The notes below the pieces were generated by a model. It was not told the DNA's origin and ran no database searches. It worked only from the letters and a program-made list of their open reading frames with translations. A program made the position numbers and the translations under genes. This document shows, piece by piece, positions 1 through 9,435 of a stretch of 64,000 nucleotides of DNA (position 1 is the first letter of the stretch; each line of letters opens with the position of its first letter). Source of the stretch: FEN-1297 sp964618785 (lineage in GTDB: Bacteria > Bacteroidota > Ignavibacteria > Ignavibacteriales > Ignavibacteriaceae); contig CAZUCY010000003.1 of NCBI GenBank assembly GCA_964618785.1, positions 6,562 through 70,561 of the forward strand, written 5' to 3'.

Positions 1-1
1 C

Positions 2-1459
2 GGAAAAAGATTTATTGGACGTGGAGGCAACTGGGGCTTTTCTGAATCGAATCTCAATTATCGTTCACGCGAATTTGATATTGCAGTTCGTTATCATAAA
101 GAAATGAACTTTACCATGATACGAAATTGGGTTGGACAAACAGGTAATGATGAGTTCTTTAAAGCATGTGATAAATATGGAATAATGGTTTGGCAGGATT
201 TCTGGCTTGCTAACCCCGCAGATGGACCGAATCCTGAAAACAATAAAATGTTCTTGCAAAATGCGGACGATTTTATTAGAAGAATTCGAAATCATCCGTC
301 AATAGCATTATACTGCGGACGTAACGAAGGATATCCTCCTGAGGGAATTGATAAGCCGCTTAGGGAAATGTTGTCACAGCTTACACCCGGTATTAAATAT
401 ATTCCTAATTCGGCATGGGATTGTGTCAGCGGTGGCGGTCCTTACCGTTCTATGCCTATAAAATTTTATTTTGACAAAAGAGCTACTTCGAAACTTCATA
501 GTGAGCTTGGAATGCCAAATATAGTGTCGGCGGAAAGTTTCAGGCAAATGATTCCCGATACTTCTGACTGGCCAATTAACCGTATCTGGGGAATTCATGA
601 TTTCAATCTTGAAAGCGCTCAGTGGGGAAAATCATTTATCGGTTTAATGGAAGAGAGTTTTGGGAAAATAGATACTTTTAAAGAATGGTTATTCTATGCG
701 CAATGGATAAATTATCAAGGATATAGAGCAATATTTGAAGCGCAAAGTAAAAATAGAATGGGAATCCTTTTATGGATGAGTCATCCAGCATGGCCTTCCC
801 TTGTTTGGCAAACTTATGATTATTATTTTGAACCGACAGCCGCCTATTTCGGCTGCAAAAAAGCGAACGAACCTCTTCATATACAATGTAATGCTTTAAC
901 AGACAGCATCGAAGTAGTAAATTATAGCAGTAAAGGTGGAAAAGACTTAACTGCTTCTGTTGAGACATTAAACCTTGACGGTTCCGTGATACTAAAAAAA
1001 CAATTCAGGATTGATTGTTCAATCGATACAGTAAAGCGAATTTACAAGCTGGAAAAACCGGACGGGTTAAGCAGTGTATATTTTATACGTCTTAAACTAG
1101 AAAAGGGAAAAGAACTTATTTCAGAAAATTTTTACTGGAATGGATTGAAAGAAGGAAATGTTAAAGCCATCAGGGATCTTCCGAAAATTAAACTTAATGA
1201 AGCTACAAAGGTAGTAAAGAAAGGCGGTAAATGGATTTTATCAACCGAATTAAGGAACAATTCAAAAACCCCGGCTTTGATGGTAAAATTAAAAGTTATA
1301 GGAGCTAAAGATAAACAGAGAATATTACCTGTTATCTTCAGCGATAATTATATTTCGTTAATGCCCGGAGAAAGACGGATTGTTAATATAGAAATTGAAA
1401 ATTCCGATACACGCGGAAAAAAACCTGAAGTTATAATTGAAGGAATTAATATTAAGTAA
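2..1459 (+). CDS. Glycoside hydrolase family 2 protein (beta-mannosidase / exo-glucosaminidase type), 5' end outside window
   Basis: This is the C-terminal part of a GH2 glycosidase. The frame is open to the window edge, so the first in-window ATG (104) is internal and the N-terminal sugar-binding and sandwich domains are missing. The visible part begins in the TIM barrel with RGGNWG, then RNWVGQTGNDEF. Counting from the ATG at 104, E75 in CGRNEG fits the GH2 acid/base and E134 in HSELG fits the nucleophile. A beta-sandwich tail follows to the stop. RGGNWG and NPADGPNP are of the kind seen in the mannosidase and exo-beta-D-glucosaminidase branch rather than in LacZ. Exact substrate cannot be read from this fragment. 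The next gene is a propeller sensor kinase of a type often found near polysaccharide-use genes. Confidence 0.85.
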   Translation, partial: GKRFIGRGGNWGFSESNLNYRSREFDIAVRYHKEMNFTMIRNWVGQTGNDEFFKACDKYGIMVWQDFWLANPADGPNPENNKMFLQNADDFIRRIRNHPSIALYCGRNEGYPPEGIDKPLREMLSQLTPGIKYIPNSAWDCVSGGGPYRSMPIKFYFDKRATSKLHSELGMPNIVSAESFRQMIPDTSDWPINRIWGIHDFNLESAQWGKSFIGLMEESFGKIDTFKEWLFYAQWINYQGYRAIFEAQSKNRMGILLWMSHPAWPSLVWQTYDYYFEPTAAYFGCKKANEPLHIQCNALTDSIEVVNYSSKGGKDLTASVETLNLDGSVILKKQFRIDCSIDTVKRIYKLEKPDGLSSVYFIRLKLEKGKELISENFYWNGLKEGNVKAIRDLPKIKLNEATKVVKKGGKWILSTELRNNSKTPALMVKLKVIGAKDKQRILPVIFSDNYISLMPGERRIVNIEIENSDTRGKKPEVIIEGINIK

Positions 1460-1683
1460 GCATAGAAGAACCGGTAACACAAATAATGATTATGTCCTTC
1501 TTGTTTTAACTATAAAAGAGGATTTTATTTATATATTGAAATAAAATTCCGGCTATTTATTTCGATAGTGTCAATATGATGTAAAAAGAGTCCATGGGTA
1601 TTTTCATAGGAATATATCTTTAAGAAGGGAAAAGGATTCATTCAAGGTAAATTCATAAGTTTGAAAGTATCAAAACCATAATT

Positions 1684-4600
1684 ATGAAATTACAAAGGTT
1701 AATAGAATTTATATACAGTGGTAAAATATTTAGACTTAAGTTAGAGTTTAAAGCTATCTCAAACTGCATAGCAATTATATTTTTTTTGTTTGCAAACTTA
1801 TATGCACAGGATAATGAATTTGAGTTTACTAACCTTACCGCCGAAGACGGACTTTCACTTAGCGCTGTTACAAAAATTATTCAGGATGACAAGGGATTTT
1901 TATGGTTTGGCACCTACAATGGTTTAAATAGGTATGATGGCTATAACTTTAAAATCTTTCTTCCGGATCCTTCTAATACAAAAAGCATTTCCAATCATTC
2001 TACCTGGGCATTACTCAAAGATAGTAAAGGATTTATATGGATAGGTACTCTGGATGGTTTAAACAGATATGATTGGAAAACAGATCAATTTTATAAGTAC
2101 AAAAACAATCCCCATGATGCCAACAGCATAAGCAGCAGTAATATCCTTTCCATTTTCGAAGATGAATCCGGAACGTTATGGATTGGTACTGTAAATGGGT
2201 TAAATAAATATAACAGGGATAAAGATAATTTTACTGTTATAAAAAAAGTGACCGACAGGCTTAACGAAGATTCACTTAATACCGTTACATGTATTGAAGA
2301 AGACTATAAAGGTAATTTATGGCTGGGAACCTGGAACGGTCTGACCTGTATGCAAACGGACGGCAAAGTCATTAAACAATTTTTTTCGGAAGAAAATAAT
2401 TCTAAAATAGTTGACTACAGGAAAATCCAGACTCTTTTTGAAGATAAAGAAAATAATTTATGGATAGGTACTAGCGTAAACGGCATTATAAAGTATAACC
2501 ATGTGACAGGGAAATTTGTCAATTATGTTTCAATCCCCGGTAACCCAAACACTCTTTCAAATGGTTCTATAACAACTATATTTAAAGACAAATCCGGTAA
2601 TCTCTGGATTGGGACAAAAGACGGTTTAAATAAATATAATTTTAAGAGTGATAATTTCATAAGGATTCTACATGACCCGCAAAAGCCTTTAAGCATCATT
2701 AATAATGAAATACTTTCTATAAACGAAGATAATACAGGGCTTATCTGGATAGGAAGCGCCGGGGGATTAAGCAGGATTTTTCAACCAATCAATAAGTTTA
2801 ATTATTACCAGCAAGGGAATGAAAAATCAGATAAAAATTTAATAAGTAATAGAGTCCATTCTGTTTTTATAGACAAAAAAGGGAATATTTGGGTAGCTAC
2901 TTTTGATGGATTGGATGAAATAATAAACGGGAAAAATATAATAATTCATCACAGTCAACATTCCGCTAATACAAATAGCTTAAGTGACAACTTTTTAATG
3001 TCTGTAATAGAAGATAATCAAGGTTATATCTGGGCAGGTACATTTAATAGTGGATTAAATAGGTTTGACCCGAATAAGGGAGAATTTAAATTATTTAAAC
3101 ATATGCATAACGATGTGCATTCACTAAGCAATAACGGGATAGTATCTCTTTGTGAAGATCACACCGGCACTCTCTGGGTCGGTACATGGTGGGGACTAAA
3201 CCGTTTCGATAGAAAAAACGGGACGTGTGAACGCTACTTTCATGATCCTGCTAACTCCAACAGTTTATGTCATGATCTTATTTGGGCAGTATTCGAAGAT
3301 TCAAAAGACATGTTGTGGTTTGGAACGGATGGCGGAGGCGCAAGTGAATTTGATCCTAAGTCGAATAAATTTATTACATTCTCAAGAGAATCATCCATCG
3401 CAAATCATATAAGTGAAAATAGAGTATTTACAATATTTGAATCTCATGATGGTATCATCTGGCTTGGAACAAGCGATGGATTAAATGCTTATAACAGGAA
3501 GACGGGCAAAATTACAATTTATAACAAATTAAATGGATTAGCGGGAAATTCTATCTCCAGTATTCAAGAAGACAATAAAGGCTATTTATGGATTGGAACT
3601 GATAATGGGTTATCAAAGTTTGACCGGAAAGCAAGTTTATTTATTAATTATACTAAGAGAAACGGACTGAAAGATTTAGAATTTGTTCAAAATTCAGCTT
3701 CAAAGTCAAGCAAAGATGGTAAATTTTACTTCGCATGTAAAAGCGGTTTATTATACTTTGATCCTGTTAATATTAAAGATGAATATCTCGAAGCTCCTGT
3801 AGTTTTGACCGATTTAAAAATCTTCAATCAATCAATTCCAATTACAAAAGACGGAATATTGCAAGAATCAATCAGTAGTATAAAAAGTATTCCGATACCC
3901 AGCGGGAATGATGTTATAACATTTGAATTTGCTCTTCTTGACTATTATGATGTAAAGAAAAATACATTCAGGTATAAACTTGATGGGTTTGATATTGATT
4001 GGAATAATGTCGGTTCCAGGAATAATGCAACGTATACAAATTTACCTCCCGGTAAATATACGTTCTTTGTTAAGGCTACAAATGGTAACGGTATTAAAAA
4101 TGAAAGTGAATCTTCTGTACGGATAATTATTATTCCGACATTTTATCAGACATGGTGGTTCGATGTTGTATTGGTATTCGCGGTGTTGTTTATCATTGTT
4201 ATTGTCTTTCAGGTTAGGACGCGCTCAATACAAAACAGGAATAAGATGCTTGAACACAGGGTAATTGAACGAACTAAAGACCTGGATAAAACAATCAAAG
4301 AACTTAATATGGAAATTGCTACTAAAGATAAATTTTTCTCAATTATTGCGCATGATTTACGCAGCCCTTTTATGGCTTTGCTCGGATTTTCAAATCATAT
4401 GGTTGAGGAAATAAATATTTTATCGAAAGAGGATATTAAAACAATTGCCGGAAATATTTTAAGATCAACAAAGGTTACTTTGGGACTTTTAGAAAACCTT
4501 TTGCAATGGGCAAGAATTAAAACCGGGAGGATTACTTTTGAACCGGAAGTGATTCATCTAAAAAAGACGATAGACGAAACAACGGAATTATTTAAAAATA

Positions 4601-5013
4601 ATGCTGCAAGCAAAGGAATTATTCTTACTATTGATGTTGATAATGAAACGAAAATTTTTGCAGATTTAAATATGGTTGAAACAATTCTGAGAAACATTAT
4701 TACTAATTCCGTAAAGTTTACAAATAGTGGAGGCAGAATTAACATTTCTGCAAAAGAAGAAAAAGATTTTGTAGTTATTTGTGTGTCGGATACAGGAATG
4801 GGAATGAGTCCTGATAAAATTAAAAGATTATTTCAAATTGGCCAGGATATTTCAACTTTAGGAACCGAAAATGAAAAAGGTTCGGGGCTCGGCTTAATTT
4901 TGTGTAAAGAATTTGTTGAAATGAATCAGGGTAAAATATCAGTTAAATCAAAATTAGGCGAAGGCACGGAGTTTAGCTTTACACTTCAGACAAAAAATAA
5001 TAAACCTTCTTGA
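1684..5013 (+). CDS. Two-propeller (Reg_prop/Y_Y_Y) membrane sensor histidine kinase without receiver or HTH
   Basis: The 1109-residue protein has a hydrophobic export segment near residues 27-40 ending LYAQ. About 14 propeller repeats of the W-[IVFL]-G-T-x-x-G-L-x-x-[YF] type follow (for example WFGTYNGLNRYD), enough for two seven-bladed propellers. A Y_Y_Y domain lies near residues 700-800 (FRYKLDGFDIDW, TYTNLPPGKY), then a transmembrane helix near 822-845 and a short coiled coil. The kinase core has the phospho-accepting H890 in IIAHDLRSP, the N box in NIITNSVKFT, SDTGMGM (G1) and GSGLGL (G2). The periplasmic half is that of hybrid two-component systems of Bacteroidota that sense glycans. 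Here the protein stops after the ATPase domain, so the receiver and AraC-type HTH modules of those hybrids are missing and a separate response regulator is needed. It overlaps the next gene by 4 nt. The ligand is unknown. Confidence 0.9.
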   Translation: MKLQRLIEFIYSGKIFRLKLEFKAISNCIAIIFFLFANLYAQDNEFEFTNLTAEDGLSLSAVTKIIQDDKGFLWFGTYNGLNRYDGYNFKIFLPDPSNTKSISNHSTWALLKDSKGFIWIGTLDGLNRYDWKTDQFYKYKNNPHDANSISSSNILSIFEDESGTLWIGTVNGLNKYNRDKDNFTVIKKVTDRLNEDSLNTVTCIEEDYKGNLWLGTWNGLTCMQTDGKVIKQFFSEENNSKIVDYRKIQTLFEDKENNLWIGTSVNGIIKYNHVTGKFVNYVSIPGNPNTLSNGSITTIFKDKSGNLWIGTKDGLNKYNFKSDNFIRILHDPQKPLSIINNEILSINEDNTGLIWIGSAGGLSRIFQPINKFNYYQQGNEKSDKNLISNRVHSVFIDKKGNIWVATFDGLDEIINGKNIIIHHSQHSANTNSLSDNFLMSVIEDNQGYIWAGTFNSGLNRFDPNKGEFKLFKHMHNDVHSLSNNGIVSLCEDHTGTLWVGTWWGLNRFDRKNGTCERYFHDPANSNSLCHDLIWAVFEDSKDMLWFGTDGGGASEFDPKSNKFITFSRESSIANHISENRVFTIFESHDGIIWLGTSDGLNAYNRKTGKITIYNKLNGLAGNSISSIQEDNKGYLWIGTDNGLSKFDRKASLFINYTKRNGLKDLEFVQNSASKSSKDGKFYFACKSGLLYFDPVNIKDEYLEAPVVLTDLKIFNQSIPITKDGILQESISSIKSIPIPSGNDVITFEFALLDYYDVKKNTFRYKLDGFDIDWNNVGSRNNATYTNLPPGKYTFFVKATNGNGIKNESESSVRIIIIPTFYQTWWFDVVLVFAVLFIIVIVFQVRTRSIQNRNKMLEHRVIERTKDLDKTIKELNMEIATKDKFFSIIAHDLRSPFMALLGFSNHMVEEINILSKEDIKTIAGNILRSTKVTLGLLENLLQWARIKTGRITFEPEVIHLKKTIDETTELFKNNAASKGIILTIDVDNETKIFADLNMVETILRNIITNSVKFTNSGGRINISAKEEKDFVVICVSDTGMGMSPDKIKRLFQIGQDISTLGTENEKGSGLGLILCKEFVEMNQGKISVKSKLGEGTEFSFTLQTKNNKPS

Positions 5014-5678
5014 TAAACAGTCAAAACAATAATTTTACGATAGCCTGCGATATGGATGACGTTCTTATGGTCCCTCATACTTATGTAGAATTCTCTAAAT
5101 ATCTTGAGATATATGAACTATTTTCAGTTCCGCTTATAGAGTACAAAACAGGCAAAAGAACGTATGATTCTCTTTGGTATAATTGGTTTACTATAATGAC
5201 CCGGTTCGGTACAAATGACAGACAAGATGCTATTGAACACATTGCAAACACTGTTTCAGAAAAGACATACCGGTTTGTGGAAAATTCTAAAAAAATTGGT
5301 AGATTTATTATTGTAAGCAATAATGACGGCGATCTGGTTAAATCGATAGCTGAGAAACTCAATGTTGAATATATTGCAGTCAACAAATATATCTTTGAAT
5401 TTTGTCTTATTACGCAAAGGAAAAGCGAAGCTATTATAAAACGAAAAATTAATATTGATGCAGCTATAACAGATGATCCGGTTAATGAAAAAGATTTTCT
5501 CGACTTACCTGCCGGGAATGGGAGTAAAACTTCATCCGGAATTATTCTTTGCAGAGATGCCATTTCCCTTGAGCTATCCGGTATTAAATATTCGCAGTAC
5601 AAAATAGTCAGTACTCTTGAAGAGGTGTATGAATACTTAATTATAATAAAAAATGATTTAAGGAAAAAGTCAAATTAA
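5010..5678 (+). CDS. HAD-superfamily-like protein, TTG start, translationally coupled to the sensor kinase
   Basis: A 222-residue soluble protein. IACDMDDVLM near the N terminus fits HAD motif I (DxDxx[VL]), with the aspartates expected to carry the phospho-aspartyl intermediate. IVSNNDGD resembles motif II (h-h-x-[ST]) and ITDDPVNEKD resembles motif IV with metal-binding acidic residues. The start is chosen as TTG at 5010, which overlaps the kinase stop (TTGA) and keeps the motif-I aspartates; the only nearby ATG lies inside motif I and would remove the first one. I see no clear Shine-Dalgarno, so coupling to the upstream gene is likely. The substrate is unknown. It may be a phosphatase or nucleotidase serving the same pathway as the kinase, but that is inference from the overlap. 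Confidence 0.6.
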   Translation: MINSQNNNFTIACDMDDVLMVPHTYVEFSKYLEIYELFSVPLIEYKTGKRTYDSLWYNWFTIMTRFGTNDRQDAIEHIANTVSEKTYRFVENSKKIGRFIIVSNNDGDLVKSIAEKLNVEYIAVNKYIFEFCLITQRKSEAIIKRKINIDAAITDDPVNEKDFLDLPAGNGSKTSSGIILCRDAISLELSGIKYSQYKIVSTLEEVYEYLIIIKNDLRKKSN

Positions 5679-5900
5679 TAAAATTAGTTTAACTTATTAT
5701 GATAATGCACCTTTAGGTGCTACGAATTTCATCGGCGGATCCGGAGTATCTAAAAGCAGATAATTTAATTAATAAATTTACTCTCTATTATTCTAATACA
5801 ATTCATGCTTGAAGGCAGGAGATTTTTAGTGTCTATTATTTTGCTTTTTTAATTATAGAGCTTATTTTCAACATGTCATAAATATTAATTAGTTCGGGAC

Positions 5901-8069
5901 ATGCTTAAAATACTTTTAGTTATTCCACCGTTTACACAGGTTAATACGCCTTATCCTTCAACAACATATCTTGCTGGTTTTTTAAAATCGAAGGGATATG
6001 AAGCAAAAAGTTTTGACCTGTCACTTGCAGTTTTCTTGAGAATTTTTTCGAAAGCCGGGTTAACCGGAATATTTTCAGAAATTAAAAATTCCCGCCGCAG
6101 TGATGATTTCATAGACCGCGCTCTATCACTTAAAGACGTCTATATCAATACTATTGAACCAATAATTAATTTTCTTCAGGGTAAAGATCTGAATTTTGCT
6201 TATAGAGTTGTAGGAGAAAATTACATCCCTCAGGGCGAATCCTTTACCAGGCAAATAAATGAAAAGGAAGCTTTCGGCTATTTCGGTCTGCATGATAAGG
6301 CTAAATATTATTCATCTCTTGTCATTGATGACCTGACGGAAATTATTAAAAAAACAGTAACCCCCCATTTTGGATTAAGCCGTTACGCAGAAAGAATTGC
6401 CGTCAGTCCGCCTGTTTTTGATCCTATTTTATTTGAGCTTGATCGTCCGTTAAATTTCATTGAAAATATTATTGTTGAAGAAACAGAAAAAATCATTCGT
6501 GATTACCGGCCGGATTTAATCGGTTATACTATCCCTTTCCCCGGCAACTTTCTCGGAGCTTTAATTTCATCAAAATTTAGCAGGGAAAATTATCCTGCTG
6601 TTAAAATTGTATTTGGAGGCGGTTACATTAATACCGAGCTAAGAAGTTTGTCGGATAAACGCATTTTTAGCTATGTTGATTTCGTCACTTATGATGACGG
6701 TGAACTTCCGCTGTACAATATTATTAAAAACATTGAAACTAAAGAGCCGGATAAACAATGGGTAAGGACATTAATGCTTGACAATAATGAATTAGAATAT
6801 AAAGATAATGCAATACAAAAAATTGTTAGCCATAAGGACCTTCTTCCTCCTTCAATTGCAGGTATTGAGCCGGATAAATATGTTGCCATTACGGAAATGT
6901 TAAACCCGATGCACAGAATTTGGTCTGATGGATACTGGAACAAATTAATGACGGCGCATGGCTGTTATTGGAACAAGTGTGCATTCTGCGATGTAACACT
7001 CGATTACATCGGAAGATACTCTCCCGCTAATGCTTGCACGATTGTTGACTGGATGGAAGATATGATTGCTCAAACAGGCAGAACAACGTTCCATTTTACG
7101 GATGAAGCTGCCCCTCCTAGGATATTGAAAGAACTATCAATTGAACTTCTCAAACGAAAACTTACTGTAAGCTGGTGGGGAAATATCCGGTTTGAAAAAA
7201 CGTTCACAAAAGATCTATGCAGATTGATGGCGGCTTCAGGTTGTGTCGCTGTTAGCGGGGGACTTGAAGTAGCAGATGAAAGGCTGTTAAACCTAATTAA
7301 TAAAGGGGTTAATCTTGAACAGGCAGCTATCGTATGCCGTAATTTTAGAGATGCCGGAATTATGGCGCATTCCTATTTAATGTACGGATTTCCATCCCAA
7401 ACCGAGCAGGAGATAATTAATAGCCTCGAACTTGTAAGGCAGTTCATTAGTCTCAATCTTTTTCAATCCGGATTCTGGCATTTATTTACACTTACGTCTC
7501 ATAGTCCTATTGCTAAAAATGCAGATACATTTAAATTAAAAATTATATCATCAACTGATAATCCTTTTGCAAATGATAATCTTGAGCATTATGATATGAC
7601 AGGAATAAACTATAAAAAATATTCCAAAGGATTAAATAAAGCGCTATATAATTTTATGCATGGGTTAGGCTTCGACCTGGATGTCCAAAAATGGTTTGAT
7701 TTTAAAGTAACAGCACCTACGGTAAGGAAGGATTTGATAAATAATTTTCTGTTAAATTATACTTTTAAAAAGGATGAGTCAAATGCATATGCAATTTGGC
7801 TGGGTAATGATATTGTTATAAAAAAAGTGAATTCAAAAAAAAGCAGGCTGTCATTACATACAGTTTCATTGCATGCGGAATGGTTCGTGGATGCAAAAAT
7901 TGCCGAATGGATTAAATATATTTCAGAAAATTGCATTATTAATTCAGGAAACAGAATATTATTACACGATTTAGGGAAGACTTTTCCGGAAAACGAAAAT
8001 AATTTCAATGAGTTTATTAATTCGGAAGTTTGGAAAGAACTTAGAGAAACTGCTTTACTTTTAGTATAA
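5901..8069 (+). CDS. B12-binding-domain radical SAM protein with CX4CX2C cluster motif
   Basis: A 722-residue protein beginning MLKILLVIPPF, typical of cobalamin-binding radical SAM enzymes. The first 300 residues hold a B12-binding-like Rossmann fold (for example IGYTIPFPGNF and IVFGGGY), with no DxHxxG ligand motif seen. The radical SAM core starts at AHGCYWNKCAFCD. The cluster cysteines are C355, C360 and C363, spaced CX4CX2C rather than the usual CX3CX2C. FTDEAAPP, a glycine-rich GGLEVADER stretch and YGFPSQTEQE follow, as expected for the SAM-binding barrel, then a C-terminal region of about 250 residues I do not recognise. It stands alone, with more than 200 bp of spacer on both sides, so the context gives no substrate. 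It may modify a lipid, cofactor or peptide. Family assignment is firm; function is unknown. Confidence 0.85.
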   Translation: MLKILLVIPPFTQVNTPYPSTTYLAGFLKSKGYEAKSFDLSLAVFLRIFSKAGLTGIFSEIKNSRRSDDFIDRALSLKDVYINTIEPIINFLQGKDLNFAYRVVGENYIPQGESFTRQINEKEAFGYFGLHDKAKYYSSLVIDDLTEIIKKTVTPHFGLSRYAERIAVSPPVFDPILFELDRPLNFIENIIVEETEKIIRDYRPDLIGYTIPFPGNFLGALISSKFSRENYPAVKIVFGGGYINTELRSLSDKRIFSYVDFVTYDDGELPLYNIIKNIETKEPDKQWVRTLMLDNNELEYKDNAIQKIVSHKDLLPPSIAGIEPDKYVAITEMLNPMHRIWSDGYWNKLMTAHGCYWNKCAFCDVTLDYIGRYSPANACTIVDWMEDMIAQTGRTTFHFTDEAAPPRILKELSIELLKRKLTVSWWGNIRFEKTFTKDLCRLMAASGCVAVSGGLEVADERLLNLINKGVNLEQAAIVCRNFRDAGIMAHSYLMYGFPSQTEQEIINSLELVRQFISLNLFQSGFWHLFTLTSHSPIAKNADTFKLKIISSTDNPFANDNLEHYDMTGINYKKYSKGLNKALYNFMHGLGFDLDVQKWFDFKVTAPTVRKDLINNFLLNYTFKKDESNAYAIWLGNDIVIKKVNSKKSRLSLHTVSLHAEWFVDAKIAEWIKYISENCIINSGNRILLHDLGKTFPENENNFNEFINSEVWKELRETALLLV

Positions 8070-8302
8070 ATGAGAGCTGTTCTTCTACTATTGCATAAAA
8101 CGTAGAAAAGCCTTAAAGATAAATTGATATAGACCTGAATTCCCCCATATTTTTTCCTCATCATCAATAAAAGCCGCTCATTAGTTTTACATGCAAATAT
8201 TATTTGTTTAAACAACTATTTATAAAAAGAGACGTCTGAACTTATAAAAAATAGCAAAGCGATCAATAAAAAAGAGACAGTTTTATTCCGAAAAATTGTC
8301 CC

Positions 8303-8308
8303 GGGAGG
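8303..8308 (+). promoter_or_regulatory. Shine-Dalgarno of the broken lipoprotein gene
   Basis: GGGAGG lies 5 nt before the ATG at 8314 and decides that start over the in-frame TTG at 8296. Confidence 0.7.
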
Positions 8309-8313
8309 TTAAT

Positions 8314-9275
8314 ATGAAATCAGACTTGACCTTTTGCACTAAACAAATAGAATGTGTTAAAATAATATCTGAAATAATGTTATTATTCTCTTCCCTAATT
8401 CTCTATTCATGTGTTTCATCAGAGCAGGAAAATTTCGCAAATAAATCTGAAATAGATAACAAACAGGGAAACGATAAAGTATTTACATTTCACCAGAATA
8501 AAAACGGAAAGGACAACTATGGGAAGGCTGTCTTTAAAGAAGGGGAATTAATAGAATTGTATAAAAACAGTCAAAAAATACATGTTGAAAACATTGAAGA
8601 TTATACCGGATTGGTTATAATGAATTGGAAGAGCTGCAAAATAATTACGATAGTTTTGGAATGAAATCATTCCATCCCAACTTTAATGCCGGGGATTTGT
8701 CTCATTTGGGAGAAAATTTTAAGAATATGAAATTTGATTTTCACTTCGATACTACTGCATTTAATATGGGGATGAAGGAATTACGGCGAAGTTTGAAAAA
8801 ATTAAAGATTAATCCGTATGTATTTTTATATAAAAACGAATTTCCTGGATGCAATATGGACGCTTTTAAAGAAGGAATGAAAAACTTTGATAAGGAATTG
8901 AAACATAACAGATTATTTAATGAAGACTTTATGATAGATATGTCTGAGTTTAAAAAAAACATGGAGAATTTTCATGAAAAGATGAAAAATTTTGATTTCA
9001 ATATGAAAAGCTTTGAAAAAAATAAGAAAATACTTAAGTGTTTCCTAAAAGACTTAAAGCATGCACTGGTAACGGATAGTTTAATATAAGATGAGGGCGA
9101 AAATTTCAGTATGAAATTTAATTCTAAGGAAATGATTATCAATGGGAATAAAGTTTCAGGTATTCTACTTAAAAAGTATAAAGAGCTCTATAGGAGACAT
9201 TATGGAAAAGAAATAGATGATGAGTTTAATATAAATAATATTACGAAAGATGACAATAATCTTAATGAGTTATGA
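8314..9275 (+). pseudogene. Broken lipoprotein gene (frameshift near 8615 and in-frame TAA at 9087)
   Basis: The N-terminal part reads as a lipoprotein with lipobox LYSC, then KAVFKEGELIELYKNSQK and IEDYTGLV. That frame ends at 8664. A second frame open from 8598 takes over with YNELEELQNNYDSFG and runs to TAA at 9087-9089. The same frame then continues past the stop with DEGENFSMKFNSKEMIING and KKYKELYRRHYGKE to TGA at 9273-9275. Joined, the pieces make one plausible protein of about 320 residues. Its order (lipobox, linker, 'GELIELYKNxxK' segment, Asn/Phe/Met/Lys-rich helical middle, C-terminal 'xEMxINGxKV..KYxELYxxxxG' block) is like C-terminal extensions seen in some Bacteroidota M56/BlaR-type or lipoprotein families, by memory only. 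Two lesions suggest a decaying gene, or sequencing errors. No function can be assigned. Confidence 0.65.
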
Positions 9276-9435
9276 TATCTTTTTTAAGTGTTGGCATAAT
9301 TCAATTTTTTAGGGCAGGGTTTTCCCTCCCCACTGTAATTTTTGAGTTTGTAAAATAAGTTAGGTAAATGGCATGCCGAATTATAAAAAGCGGCTTGTTT
9401 TATTCATAAAAAGTATTTTGTAACTTTTAGGCTTG

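Noticed and set aside
5081..5602. Long minus-strand frame of 173 codons
   Set aside because: It is antisense to the HAD-like gene, whose motifs are clear on the plus strand.
8296..8313. TTG start for the broken lipoprotein
   Set aside because: The Shine-Dalgarno at 8303-8308 lies inside this extension, and ATG 8314 gives a proper lipoprotein signal.
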